This document shows, in pieces, positions 36,568 to 45,497 of a stretch of 56,871 nt of DNA. The stretch comes from Bacillota bacterium (GTDB taxonomy: Bacteria > Bacillota > Bacilli > Bacillales > Cytobacillaceae): the NCBI GenBank assembly GCA_030705955.1, contig JAUZPL010000022.1, positions 1-56,871 on the forward strand. The letters run 5' to 3'. The translations under genes were made by a program, and so were the position numbers. The notes beneath the pieces were generated by a model. The model did no database searches. It was given only the letters and a program-made list of their open reading frames with translations, and was not told the origin of the DNA. Within the stretch, counting starts at the first letter, position 1. Each line of letters opens with the position of its first letter.

Positions 36568-37683
36568 ATGAACCAAAATTCAATTATCTCAGATAAAAAG
36601 ACTTTCTTTAGGGCTGACCAAGTGGGTAGTTTATTAAGATCTGAAAAGGTTAAACTGGCACGTTTGCAAAGAGTAGCAGGCGAAATGACTTCTGAACAGC
36701 TTCGTCATGTTGAAAATGAAGAAATTACAAGAATTGTTGAAAAGCAAAAAGAGATTGGTTTACAAGCCGTCACGGATGGGGAATTCAGAAGGGCGTGGTG
36801 GCATTTTGATTTCCTTGAAAACCTTGTGGGCGTGGAAGAATATATTGCTGAAAAAGGTATTCAATTCCATCAAAAACAAACAAAATCACGAGGAATAAAG
36901 GTAATCGACAAATTGGATTTTGGACATCATCCAATGTTAGAAGATTATAAGTTCTTACACAGTATCGCTGGCAGCCATTTGGCAAAAATGACAATACCAA
37001 GCCCAAGCATGCTTCATTTTCGAGGTGAAATTGAAGAAACAGTTTATGGTGATACAGAGGAATTCTTTCATGATTTAGCCCTTACCTATAAAAAGGCTAT
37101 CCAATCTTTCTATGATGCTGGATGCAGGTATTTACAATTGGATGATACATCGTGGGCCTACCTTTGTTCGGAGGAACAAAAAGAGCAAATAAAGGCAAAA
37201 GGATTAGATCCAGATCAACTAAAAATATGGTATGCCCGTACGATTAATGAGGCAATTGCAGATCGTCCAAATGATCTTAGAATCACTATGCATATTTGTC
37301 GTGGTAATTTTAGGTCTACCTGGATTTCCTCTGGTGGTTACGAGCCAGTGGCTGAAACCTTATTTGATCAGCTACAAATTGATGGGTTTTTCTTAGAATA
37401 TGACAGTGAGCGGGCCGGAGGTTTTGAACCACTTCGATTCGTAAAACGGAAGGATTTGCAAATTGTACTTGGGTTGATCACCTCAAAATTTGGAGAACTA
37501 GAAAATTCTGATGACATTAAAAGACGAATCGAAGAAGCTTCTCGCTTTATTGATATTAACCAATTAGCTCTTAGTCCTCAGTGCGGTTTTTCGTCAACTG
37601 AAGAAGGTAATTTGTTAACTGAGGAACAGCAATGGGCTAAATTACGGCATGTTGTTGAAATCTCTCGTGATATTTGGAAATAA
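36568..37683 (+). CDS. MetE-like methyltransferase (YxjG/YxjH type)
   Basis: A 371-residue protein matching the C-terminal catalytic half of cobalamin-independent methionine synthase. Zinc ligands are His242 and Cys244 (MHICRGN) and Cys339 (SPQCGF). YxjG/YxjH of B. subtilis are of this type and methylate homocysteine from an unidentified donor. The N-terminal half of MetE, which helps bind polyglutamylated folate, is absent. B. subtilis copies have an S-box leader; the 146 bases upstream here are too short for one and show no S-box. An AGAAGGA site precedes the ATG. Confidence 0.88.
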   Translation: MNQNSIISDKKTFFRADQVGSLLRSEKVKLARLQRVAGEMTSEQLRHVENEEITRIVEKQKEIGLQAVTDGEFRRAWWHFDFLENLVGVEEYIAEKGIQFHQKQTKSRGIKVIDKLDFGHHPMLEDYKFLHSIAGSHLAKMTIPSPSMLHFRGEIEETVYGDTEEFFHDLALTYKKAIQSFYDAGCRYLQLDDTSWAYLCSEEQKEQIKAKGLDPDQLKIWYARTINEAIADRPNDLRITMHICRGNFRSTWISSGGYEPVAETLFDQLQIDGFFLEYDSERAGGFEPLRFVKRKDLQIVLGLITSKFGELENSDDIKRRIEEASRFIDINQLALSPQCGFSSTEEGNLLTEEQQWAKLRHVVEISRDIWK

Positions 37684-37694
37684 TAGAGAAATGA

Positions 37695-37740
37695 AAGGCA
37701 CTTTAAAATGAAATCCTTTTAAAGTGTCTTTTATTTTTTT
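37695..37740 (+). terminator. Terminator
   Basis: An AAGGCACTTTAAAA arm pairs with TTTTAAAGTGTCTT (37717-37730), then TTATTTTTTT. The following bases to 38000 are A/T-rich and show no gene. Confidence 0.75.
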
Positions 37741-38015
37741 AAAATTTATTATTTTTTACCTTTTTTGCCTCCTCAAGAGCTAGCGGAAGTACATTTGTTG
37801 TCCCCTTTTATTTTAACGTTTTCGAAAATGGGTTGTTAAAGGTTCAATAAAATCAAAAATTATTAAAAAAATATTCCAAAAATTAAGAATATATAGTAAA
37901 ATTTAACTAGTTACCTATATATAAAAGGTGGTGAACATTTTTATAATCCATAAACTTCTTATACTTTTAAAATAAAATGGTCATAAAACTACAAAATTAA
38001 TTGGAGGTTGATCAT

Positions 38016-38132
38016 ATGAGTACAAATATCTTGTATTTCATTTACTCTGGATTTGGTATTTTGTTTAGTATTGGAACTTTTGTATGGGTATTTAGTGAGG
38101 ATCAAAGAAGACTTAGAAAACAACAAAATTAA
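38016..38132 (+). CDS. Small membrane peptide, 38 residues
   Basis: One membrane helix (residues ~6-27, IYSGFGILFSIGTFVWVF) followed by a basic tail (SEDQRRLRKQQN). TTGGAGG lies 8 bases before the ATG. It stands alone between terminators. It is not CydS-like and I cannot name it. Positive-inside orientation would put the tail in the cytoplasm. Start signal and composition favour a real gene. Confidence 0.65.
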   Translation: MSTNILYFIYSGFGILFSIGTFVWVFSEDQRRLRKQQN

Positions 38133-38142
38133 AGCGCTTTCA
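38129..38142. promoter_or_regulatory. Possible CcpA (cre) site
   Basis: TTAAAGCGCTTTCA is a near-palindrome fitting the cre consensus with one mismatch on the minus strand. It overlaps the stop of the small membrane peptide gene, so a regulatory role is uncertain. Confidence 0.25.
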
Positions 38143-38209
38143 TTTAAAATTAATTTGGAAGGTTGAGACATTATTTTTAAGAAAATAGAATCGTTGCAAC
38201 GTTATTCCT

Positions 38210-38254
38210 AGGTGCTATTCCCTTGAAATTATACGGGAATAGCACCTTTTTATT
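38210..38254 (+). terminator. Terminator
   Basis: A perfect 13-base stem: 38210-38222 with 38235-38247, then TTTTATTT. It separates the 38-residue gene from the metallophosphoesterase gene. Confidence 0.8.
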
Positions 38255-38346
38255 TAATCCTTAAAATGCTACGTTGTAGATGAAGTGTGAATTTATTTTT
38301 TTTATGTAGATAAAATAAACATATATTCAGTAGAAAGAGGAACAAT

Positions 38347-39102
38347 ATGGAGAGAAAAATAGCAGTCTTAGCTGATATTCATGGTAATTATTCAGCTTTA
38401 AAAGCGGTACTCAGTAAAATTGATGAGGACCCTAAGATTGAACATATTTATTGCCTTGGTGATATGATAGGAATTGGCTACCAAACAAATGAAGTGCTTG
38501 AGCTACTTACTACACACAAAAACATCTCCTTTGTAATGGGAAACCATGATGAAGCGATTATAGATATACTTTCTGGTAGAGATCCTTATAGCAAAGGATC
38601 TGAAAAAGAACATCATAAATGGCTTGCATCACGAATTCATCATAAATATGTACCTTTTTTAGCGGAACTTCCTATTACTTTACGTGCCAATTACAACGGA
38701 ATACAGTTTCTATTTTTACATTACCATTTGAAAGAACAAAATGAATTTATGCAGGTTGACAAAGATCCCACAGAAAAGAAGTTGGATGATTTATATCAAT
38801 CATCAGATGCAAATGTTATATGTTTTGGCCATCATCATATCATCCACCATTTTAAAACAACGGAACGTTTATATCTTAATCCAAGTTCTTTAGGCTGTAA
38901 TAACAAGCCACTGGCCCCCTTTCTTTTAATAAAGATTGGTGAAAACAGCGAAATAGAAACAAGTTTTCTGGAGGTCCCCTATGATAATAAAGGTTTTTTG
39001 TTAGGTTATAAAAATTTAAATGTACCCGATTCTGATTTTATTTTGCAAGTATTCCATGGAAACCAGCACTTAAAATATGCATATAAACCATATGTACAAT
39101 GA
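38347..39102 (+). CDS. Calcineurin-like metallophosphoesterase
   Basis: A 251-residue phosphoesterase of the YfcE/MJ0936 type. Metal ligands are Asp10 and His12 (ADIHGN), Asp39 (CLGDMIG), Asn66-His67-Asp68 (GNHDE), a central His (FLHYH) and the GHHHIIHH pair. It is cytosolic. Substrates in this family range from phosphodiesters to phosphoproteins and cannot be specified. AGAGGA precedes the ATG. Confidence 0.88.
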   Translation: MERKIAVLADIHGNYSALKAVLSKIDEDPKIEHIYCLGDMIGIGYQTNEVLELLTTHKNISFVMGNHDEAIIDILSGRDPYSKGSEKEHHKWLASRIHHKYVPFLAELPITLRANYNGIQFLFLHYHLKEQNEFMQVDKDPTEKKLDDLYQSSDANVICFGHHHIIHHFKTTERLYLNPSSLGCNNKPLAPFLLIKIGENSEIETSFLEVPYDNKGFLLGYKNLNVPDSDFILQVFHGNQHLKYAYKPYVQ

Positions 39103-39160
39103 ATGCATATCAATGTCCGCTCCGACGTAATGTATTTTTTATAAACAAAAATGGACCTTA

Positions 39161-39195
39161 AAAAAAGAATAGTCCTAGAAATTAGATCTAGGACT
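39161..39195 (-). terminator. Terminator of the Gly/Tyr/Met-rich gene
   Basis: AGTCCTAGA at 39171-39179 pairs with TCTAGGACT at 39187-39195. Read leftward it is followed by ATTCTTTTTT. Confidence 0.7.
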
Positions 39196-39215
39196 TTAAG
39201 CTACTATTATGCAAC

Positions 39216-39581
39216 CTATTTTGTTGGAAATCCAGTTTGTGGCATCATGCCATACTCTGGAAGAAAGCTTTGCCCCATTCCTGTATATCCCGGAAGCGAT
39301 CCGTACCCCATGCTTCCGTAGGTAGGCATACCGACTGGTGACATTCCACCATAGCCTGGGTATCCTCCTAAACCTGTTCCACCGTAAACTGGAAATCCGC
39401 CATGCCCTATTCCCCCATAACCTGGCATTCCAACTGGTCCCATCATTCCATGTCCCATTCCGCCATACATTGGATACCCACTATAAGGCATGCCTCCACA
39501 ACACTGCATCCCTGTATGTTGAATACCTCCAAAACCTGGGGCACCACCATAGCCCATACCACTCAAATATTGACCAACCAT
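39216..39581 (-). CDS. Gly/Tyr/Met/Pro-rich repeat protein, probably coat-like
   Basis: A 121-residue low-complexity protein. Irregular units such as PGYGG, PMYGGMGHG, PVYGGTG and PTYGSMGYG recur about every 9-10 residues. One CC pair lies near residue 27. There is no signal peptide or membrane segment. Composition resembles small Gly/Tyr-rich proteins of spore outer layers, and the neighbours are CotF- and YraG-like genes, so a coat or exosporium role is plausible but inferred. A GAGGAG site precedes the ATG. Confidence 0.65.
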   Translation of the reverse strand: MVGQYLSGMGYGGAPGFGGIQHTGMQCCGGMPYSGYPMYGGMGHGMMGPVGMPGYGGIGHGGFPVYGGTGLGGYPGYGGMSPVGMPTYGSMGYGSLPGYTGMGQSFLPEYGMMPQTGFPTK

Positions 39582-39673
39582 TTATATCTCCTCCTCAGGT
39601 ACTTACAAAGGTAATGTATGTGCCTAATGCCAAGAATGAGTAGGTATTAGCCTATTAAAAGGATAATTTTTGA

Positions 39674-39890
39674 TTATTGGTTTGCCAAATTAAAGGCTGT
39701 TTCAGATACTGTAAGATCCATCTTTAGTTGTTTACCTAAATCATGGGGATGGTATAGACCTCTATCAATCATATAATTTGTAATTCTTTCATGTGTAGCA
39801 ATTGCGGACTTGAGTTGCTTCTTAAAAGTGGCTTTTACCTCAGGTGTCGCAGTTTCGGTTATATCAACTATGTTTTTCCTGTTTATTTTA
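39674..39890 (-). pseudogene. 5'-truncated CotF-like coat protein fragment
   Basis: Read leftward, the frame encodes ETATPEVKATFKKQLKSA, then HERITNYMIDRGLYHPHDL and a C-terminal tail ending at TAA 39676-39674. This is the C-terminal CotF-domain motif of spore coat proteins. No start codon or ribosome binding site fits; the frame closes at a TGA about 20 codons upstream of the recognisable part. It is a remnant of a longer gene. Confidence 0.7.
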
Positions 39891-39972
39891 CTGCAATGAG
39901 AATTGCTTATTCATTGCATGCTCTTTCATTTAAAGGGAAAAATAATTTTGGTACCAAACAGGAGGTGTAAGA

Positions 39973-40176
39973 ATGGAAAAATTGGCATTTCATGAAACAT
40001 TTGAGACACATGAAATTCTAAATTTCAAAACAATATGCCTGCTTCGGTCAAAGTTTATGCAAGGCATTTGCTTTGATAATGAACTTAAAGCATTAATGGA
40101 AAAAGATGTACAACAATCCATACAAGATATAAACGAACTCCTTCCTTTTTATAAAAATAGCCAAATACTTGAATAG
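39973..40176 (+). CDS. YraG-like spore coat-associated protein
   Basis: A 67-residue soluble helical protein (FHETFETHEILNFKTICLLRSK, KDVQQSIQDINELLPFYK). The HETFE-HE pattern occurs in the YraG/YraE group encoded beside CotF-like proteins. In B. subtilis the order is yraG-yraF-adhB; the same order follows here. CAGGAGGTG precedes the ATG. It partly overlaps the open frame of the next gene but not that gene's likely start. Confidence 0.65.
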   Translation: MEKLAFHETFETHEILNFKTICLLRSKFMQGICFDNELKALMEKDVQQSIQDINELLPFYKNSQILE

Positions 40177-40186
40177 AGGTGGTAAT

Positions 40187-40546
40187 ATGGACGATTATTT
40201 AGACCCTAGAAATGCAGAAGGAATGCCCAATCTTGCTGATTCAGCTTTTGCTATGGATTTTTTATTATCAGTTAAAAATGGGATTCGAAATTATGGATAT
40301 GCCATTACGGAAACAGCCGACCTAGATTTGAGAAATGTACTTCAAAAACAAATGGAGACCGCAATTGATCTACATGAGGAAATATCAGAATTGATGATGA
40401 AAAAAGGCTGGCTACATCCTTATGATTTTAAAAAACAAGTACCTATTGATTTAAAAGCAGCGGAGACAGCCATTCAAATTGCACAATTAAAACTATTTCC
40501 ACTGGATACAGATCGTCTTGGCATGTTTGCCACTTCAAATCAATAA
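40187..40546 (+). CDS. YraF-like CotF-family spore coat protein
   Basis: A 119-residue protein. The CotF domain covers ~25-95, with ETADLDLRNVLQKQMETA followed by HEEISELMMKKGWLHPYD. Coat proteins of this family are made in the mother cell. ATG 40187 has AGAGGTGG upstream; the frame extends to TTG 40169. It follows the YraG-like gene by 10 bases and precedes the adhB remnant. Confidence 0.75.
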   Translation: MDDYLDPRNAEGMPNLADSAFAMDFLLSVKNGIRNYGYAITETADLDLRNVLQKQMETAIDLHEEISELMMKKGWLHPYDFKKQVPIDLKAAETAIQIAQLKLFPLDTDRLGMFATSNQ

Positions 40547-40564
40547 GAAAGTAGGTGAAGATAA

Positions 40565-41093
40565 ATGCAAGCTGTTACGCAGTGGATTATATCGATTATC
40601 GTCTTAAACATGCAAAAAAACAAATAAGGTGGAAACAGTAAATTTTGAACAACATGAAAATACAGGAGAATATTTAAAGGAAATAACGAAAGGCGGAGCT
40701 GACATTGTTATTGACTGTACAGGGATGAGTGGTAAAATGACACCAATGGAATTTCTTGCTACAGGCTTGAAACTACATGGTGGCTCAATGGGTGGAATAG
40801 TAATAGCCTCTCAAGCGGTACGTAAAGGAGGTACTGTCCAGGTCACTGGTGTGTATGGGGGTAGGTACAATAGCTTCCCTTTTGGTGATTTCTTTCAAAG
40901 AAACGTAGATATAAAAATGGGACAGGCTCCTGTTATTCCATATATGCCATTTTTATATGATTTAATTTCAAATGGAAAAATTGATCCGGGAGATGTAGTT
41001 ACACATATATTACCATAGGAGCAAGCTAAATTTGGTTATGAGGTCTTTGACACAAGAATGGATAATTGCATAAAAGTTGTATTAAAACCGTAA
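40565..41093 (+). pseudogene. Decayed adhB, zinc-type alcohol dehydrogenase
   Basis: A remnant of the AdhB/YraC-type alcohol dehydrogenase. It starts MQAVT like the family and then jumps directly to the cofactor-domain region (VDYIDYRLKHAKK). About half the gene is missing, including the zinc sites. A run of seven A at 40612-40618 then shifts the frame; one more A restores KTNKVETVNFE. The rest is open (ADIVIDCTGM, GKIDPGDVVTHILP) until TAG at 41017-41019, after which EQAKFGYEVFD through VVLKP continues in frame to TAA 41093. Three independent lesions mean no enzyme is made. Confidence 0.88.
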
Positions 41094-41180
41094 CAGAGAT
41101 GACCCGGTTCAGTTCTAAATGTGGGCTGGGCTTTATAGTCGTTTGCAGCCATTTCTATAAATTGGAAGGTGAAAAAATTG

Positions 41181-42431
41181 ATGAAGTTATTTACAGATAT
41201 TGATTTAGATGGATTTGGTTGTGGGCTGGTTGCAAAATTGGCATATGGCGAAAAAACAGATATTTCATATTGCTCCTATCGAAATCTAAATCAACGGGTT
41301 GAAAATTTTTTGGAGAATCCTGCTTCCAAAAATAACGAAATATATATTACAGACCTTGCCGTGAATGAAAATGTAGAAAAAAAGCTGGTAAAACGATCAA
41401 ATGAAAGACACCCAATTCAAATCATAGACCATCACGTTACTGCAATGCATTTTAATCAATATAAATGGGCTTTAGTAAAAATAGAATATGAAGATGGCAG
41501 AAAAACTTGCGCTACTTCCCTTTTTTATGATTATTTAGTTCAACATCATAAACTTGAAAGAATGAAAAGCTTAGAAGAATTTATAGACCTTGTTCGACAA
41601 TATGATACATGGGAATGGGAAAGAAATAATAATATAGCTGCAAAACGTCTTAATGACCTATTTTATATTTTAGAAAGAGAGAAGTTTGAAGAGGAAATTT
41701 TAAAAAGATTACGAGAAAACCCAACCTCATTTTCTTTAAGTGAAAAAGAAAATCTACTTCTAGATATTGAAGAAAAAAAGATTGAACGTTATATTTATTC
41801 AAAAAGTAGACAATTGGTTCAAACCTTTGTGGATGGTTTTTGTGTGGGAATTGTCCATGCTGAACAATATTTATCCGAACTAGGAAATGCATTAAATAAG
41901 CTATACCCCCATTTAGATATGATTCTTTTATTGAATCAGGGAGGAAAAAAGGTTGGTTTTCGGACTATTCATGACCATATTGATGTTTCAGAATATGCAA
42001 CTCGCTTTGGTGGAGGAGGACATAAAAAAGCCTCCGGATGTGAGATGACAAAAGAGGCATTCGAAAAATTTGTTGTTAACGTATTTTCAATACCTCCGAT
42101 TAAGGCTGATCCAGACCACAATGAAATCAATGTGAAAGAGACTTCTTATGGCACCAGTTATGAAAACCAAAAGGGTGAGTTCACCTATATACGACCAAAT
42201 ATAGATAAGGGATATGAAATAATATATGATAGAAAGAAATTGAATCAGAATTTTGAAACTTTTTGGGATGCAGAAAAATTTGTAAAACGCAATTATAATT
42301 CATGGCTTCGATTTGACACTGAATATGTCCCCTATCTTTGCAAGGAACTTTCCATTAATGAAAATTCATTTAGGGGAGATTTCAAAAACATTATTAAAAA
42401 TCATCTAAATATTTTAGTTTCAAATAAATGA
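41181..42431 (+). CDS. nrnB: NrnB-like DHH/DHHA1 phosphodiesterase
   Basis: A 416-residue DHH-family phosphodiesterase. Manganese motifs are TDIDLDGFGCG, ITDLAV and the IDHH signature. The DHHA1 substrate-binding motif is GGGGHKKASG. RQYDTWEWER, SELGNAL and FRTIHDHIDVSE match my memory of B. subtilis NrnB (YngD), which degrades short RNA oligomers. It is cytosolic. Starts at TTG 41178 or ATG 41181 both suit the GGAAGG at 41163-41168; the frame extends to GTG 41169. Confidence 0.88.
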   Translation: MKLFTDIDLDGFGCGLVAKLAYGEKTDISYCSYRNLNQRVENFLENPASKNNEIYITDLAVNENVEKKLVKRSNERHPIQIIDHHVTAMHFNQYKWALVKIEYEDGRKTCATSLFYDYLVQHHKLERMKSLEEFIDLVRQYDTWEWERNNNIAAKRLNDLFYILEREKFEEEILKRLRENPTSFSLSEKENLLLDIEEKKIERYIYSKSRQLVQTFVDGFCVGIVHAEQYLSELGNALNKLYPHLDMILLLNQGGKKVGFRTIHDHIDVSEYATRFGGGGHKKASGCEMTKEAFEKFVVNVFSIPPIKADPDHNEINVKETSYGTSYENQKGEFTYIRPNIDKGYEIIYDRKKLNQNFETFWDAEKFVKRNYNSWLRFDTEYVPYLCKELSINENSFRGDFKNIIKNHLNILVSNK

Positions 42432-42588
42432 TAAAGGATTCTAATAGGTTTTGTGTTGGAGAGTTTTATTTTTAAATTCGATGTTTCATAATCAACGATA
42501 GGAAGCACTTACATAGTCTTCTATGCAAAAAACCTTGTGTACATCGTGTAAGGTATTCAAATATGGACGATTTCCTTCTTTTTTAAAC

Positions 42589-42630
42589 AAAAGAGCCTCT
42601 ACTCCATTCACGGGTAAAGGCTCCTTTTGT
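42589..42630. terminator. Bidirectional terminator
   Basis: An AAAAGAGCC arm pairs with GGCTCCTTTT across a loop of about 20 bases. It lies between nrnB and the end of the nar operon. The rest of the 247-base gap shows nothing else. Confidence 0.6.
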
Positions 42631-42678
42631 CTTTTATAATTCATACAATCACGTGTGTCCTACGGGTGTGCAAGACCC

Positions 42679-43374
42679 TTAAATCCGTCTTCTTTTAAAA
42701 TGTGAACGAGAACGATATTGCTGTGGTGCACGTGATAAATATTTTACAGGTAAACTGTAAAAATGGATAAGCCGTGTAAATGGAATAGAAGCAAAAAGCC
42801 CAAATGCACAAATGATATGGATTTTGAAAAGAAGTGGCACTCCTGCCATTAGCTGATATTTGGGTTGGAAAATAAACAGGCTGCGAAACCATGGTCCTAT
42901 TGTTGCACGGTATTCATACTCAACAACTGTTGTATTATAAATTATAGTCATATACGCACCTAACCCTGCCACAATTAACAAAGCAATGACAGTATAAAAA
43001 TCCGCAAAAGTAGCATGAATACGAACCCGGTCAACTGTCATTTTACGTATGAGCAAAATGATTAAACCAACAACAACCATTAATCCTGCAAATCCCCCGC
43101 CAATGATTGCCCCGGTATGGTAAAGCTCAAATGAAATCCCTAAAGTTGTATAAAAACTTTTTGGTATGACGACGCCCATTACGTGGCCAATAAAGGCAAA
43201 GACAATTCCATAATGGAAAAGAGGAGAACCAATTCTGAGCCATTTTTTCTCAAAGAACTCTGTTGAAGGTGCTGCCCATGTAAGTTGCTGAAAAGCATAA
43301 CGATATAAGACACCAACAATCATAATAACAAGGGTAATATACGGAAAAATAATCCACCAAAATATATCGGCCAT
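42679..43374 (-). CDS. narI: Respiratory nitrate reductase gamma subunit
   Basis: A 231-residue dihaem cytochrome b with five membrane helices. It anchors NarGH and takes electrons from menaquinol. Haem-ligand histidines are in helices 2 (PLFHYGIVFAFIGHVMG) and 5 (FKIHIICAFGLFASIPFTRLIHF). GGGAGGTAAGG precedes the ATG. It is the last gene of the nar operon. Confidence 0.95.
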   Translation of the reverse strand: MADIFWWIIFPYITLVIMIVGVLYRYAFQQLTWAAPSTEFFEKKWLRIGSPLFHYGIVFAFIGHVMGVVIPKSFYTTLGISFELYHTGAIIGGGFAGLMVVVGLIILLIRKMTVDRVRIHATFADFYTVIALLIVAGLGAYMTIIYNTTVVEYEYRATIGPWFRSLFIFQPKYQLMAGVPLLFKIHIICAFGLFASIPFTRLIHFYSLPVKYLSRAPQQYRSRSHFKRRRI

Positions 43375-43403
43375 GACCTTACCTCCCTACCGATAAAATT
43401 CTT

Positions 43404-43997
43404 TTACTGGTACATAATGGGATAAGGCATTGGTTCTAGGTCTGCCTCTTCCCTGTCTTGCTCAAGCTTTTGAATTTCTTCTGCCGTGGGTGTCGGAAAA
43501 ACAAACGACATTAAATTTTTGAAAATCCCGTAGTATGGGTTTTCTTGTGGTAAATGAATTAGAATCCGATGTGTGGCGGCAGCCAGGCGCCTAACCATTC
43601 GCTCTTGATCACGAATGGGTGATATAGCTAATAGTTCGTACAGCATAGGCATATAATCAGCCAGTTCATTATCAATTCGATCAAATCCGGCTTGATTAAT
43701 GGTTTTCTGTAACCAGATTAATGCTGCTCCCCTTTTAGGGCTATCCCCTAATTCATGGGCTGTTAAATACAGTCCAACATTCTTTTTCAAGTCAAATGTA
43801 GCAACATATGTTTCCCTTAAATCTTTTAATAGGGTGGTTTTTAAAGGCATGATGGACCCTAAAATAGCTTCACACAGATCACCAGGAAATTCTTGGATGG
43901 ATTCCTCTATCTCTGTTAGATCTTGATGAAAAGTTTCTTCAGGGTAACCTAAGACTCGGGAAGCAATGACTAAAATAGCTGCTTGTTGTTCGTGCAT
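43404..43997 (-). CDS. narJ: Nitrate reductase assembly chaperone
   Basis: A 197-residue TorD/NarJ-family chaperone. It helps insert the molybdenum cofactor and attach NarGH to NarI but is not part of the finished enzyme. YVATFDLKKNVGLYLTAHELGDSPKRG is the conserved core. It is an all-helical cytosolic protein, 3 bases after narH. Confidence 0.93.
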   Translation of the reverse strand: MHEQQAAILVIASRVLGYPEETFHQDLTEIEESIQEFPGDLCEAILGSIMPLKTTLLKDLRETYVATFDLKKNVGLYLTAHELGDSPKRGAALIWLQKTINQAGFDRIDNELADYMPMLYELLAISPIRDQERMVRRLAAATHRILIHLPQENPYYGIFKNLMSFVFPTPTAEEIQKLEQDREEADLEPMPYPIMYQ

Positions 43998-44000
43998 CTC

Positions 44001-45497
44001 TTACTTGCCCCTTTCAAATGGATATGTCACCATGCCTTCAGGAGGTGCTAATTCCTCAATGCTGCATGCACCCTGTTCATAATATAAGTCATCATCCATT
44101 TCTCTACGGCCAGTAGGAATAACAAATCTTTCATTGTATTTCGAAACAGCTAGTAACCGCGCCATATCCTCTGTCATTTCAACTGTTAAACCTGCTTCTT
44201 TTAATAATTGGCTTTGTTTTAATTCATCTATTCCGCCAACAGTTTTTGCCCGCATATGAACTCTCATAGCAGTTAATTTTAGTAGCACGTTACGAATAAC
44301 TTCTGTATCATCTGCAGTTAAAATGGAAGCCAAATATTCCATCGGAATCCTCATTTGATCAACAGCTGGGATGTAACCATCCGTAGATAATTCATCCTCA
44401 TTAACAATATGATTCATGATTGGACTAAGTGGTGGTACATACCATACCATTGGCATTGTTCGATACTCTGGGTGTAGTGGTAATGCAATTTTCCATTTTA
44501 TCGCCATTTTGTAGACTGGTGAGTCTTGTGCAGCCTTTATCCATTCCTCATTGATTCCAGCCTTTTTTGCTTCTTCGATTACTTCTGGATCAAAAGGATC
44601 AAGAAATACAGAAAGCTGAGATTCATAAAGGTCTTTTGGATTTTCGACAGACGCTGCTTCTTTCACTCGATCAGCGTCATAGAGAATAACCCCAATATAA
44701 CGAATACGCCCCACACAGGTTTCGGAACAAATCGTTGGAAGCCCTGCTTCTGTCCTTGGGTAACAGAAATTACATTTTTCAGCTTTATGTGTATTCCAGT
44801 TATAATAAACTTTATGATATGGGCACCCGTTCATACAGAATCGCCAACCTCGGCATGACTCTTTGTCAACTAATACGATGCCGTCCTCATCCCTTTTATA
44901 AATCGCACCAGAAGGACAAGAGGCAACACAAGAAGGATTCAAACAATGCTCACATATTCTTGGCAGGTACATCATGAATGCTTTTTCATACTCCATTGCA
45001 ATATGCTCTTGCAATTTTTCTACATTTGGATCCAAAGGGACAATTTCACTACCACCTGCTAAATCATCATCCCAGTTTGGACCCCATTCAGGTTTGTCGA
45101 TATATTTACCTGTAATCATTGATTTAGGGCGGGCAACTGGAAGATTTTCTTTTTTAGGACTATTAATCAGATGCTGATAATCATATGTCCACGGTTCATA
45201 ATAATCATTTAAAGAAGGCATATTTGGATTATAGAATATATTCGCTAGTTTTGTAATTGGGCCCCCTGCTCGAAGACTTAGCTTGCCATTTTTGTAAACC
45301 CAGCCACCCTTAAAGCGGTTCGTATCCTCCCATCGTTTTGGATACCCGGGGCCTGGACGCGTTTCAACATTATTAAACCACATGTATTCTGTTCCTGGCC
45401 TATTTGTCCATGTATTTTTGCATGTAACAGAACAGGTATGGCAACCAATACATTTATCTAAATTCATTACCATTGCAACCTGTGCTTTAATTCTCAA
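44001..45497 (-). CDS. narH: Respiratory nitrate reductase beta subunit
   Basis: A 498-residue iron-sulfur protein that wires NarI to NarG. Four cysteine clusters are visible: CIGCHTCSVTC near the start, CEHCLNPSCVASCPSG, CRGWRFCMNGCPYHK (Trp in place of one Cys, as in the [3Fe-4S] cluster of the family) and CNFCYPR...CSETCVG. The start is TTG 45497 with AAGGAGG upstream, overlapping the end of narG by 11 bases. Confidence 0.95.
   Translation of the reverse strand: MRIKAQVAMVMNLDKCIGCHTCSVTCKNTWTNRPGTEYMWFNNVETRPGPGYPKRWEDTNRFKGGWVYKNGKLSLRAGGPITKLANIFYNPNMPSLNDYYEPWTYDYQHLINSPKKENLPVARPKSMITGKYIDKPEWGPNWDDDLAGGSEIVPLDPNVEKLQEHIAMEYEKAFMMYLPRICEHCLNPSCVASCPSGAIYKRDEDGIVLVDKESCRGWRFCMNGCPYHKVYYNWNTHKAEKCNFCYPRTEAGLPTICSETCVGRIRYIGVILYDADRVKEAASVENPKDLYESQLSVFLDPFDPEVIEEAKKAGINEEWIKAAQDSPVYKMAIKWKIALPLHPEYRTMPMVWYVPPLSPIMNHIVNEDELSTDGYIPAVDQMRIPMEYLASILTADDTEVIRNVLLKLTAMRVHMRAKTVGGIDELKQSQLLKEAGLTVEMTEDMARLLAVSKYNERFVIPTGRREMDDDLYYEQGACSIEELAPPEGMVTYPFERGK

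Noticed and set aside
39216-39581. Gly/Tyr-rich stretch as a CRISPR or DNA tandem repeat array
   Set aside because: Units vary in length and sequence at DNA level with no constant repeat or spacers; the repetition is at protein level.
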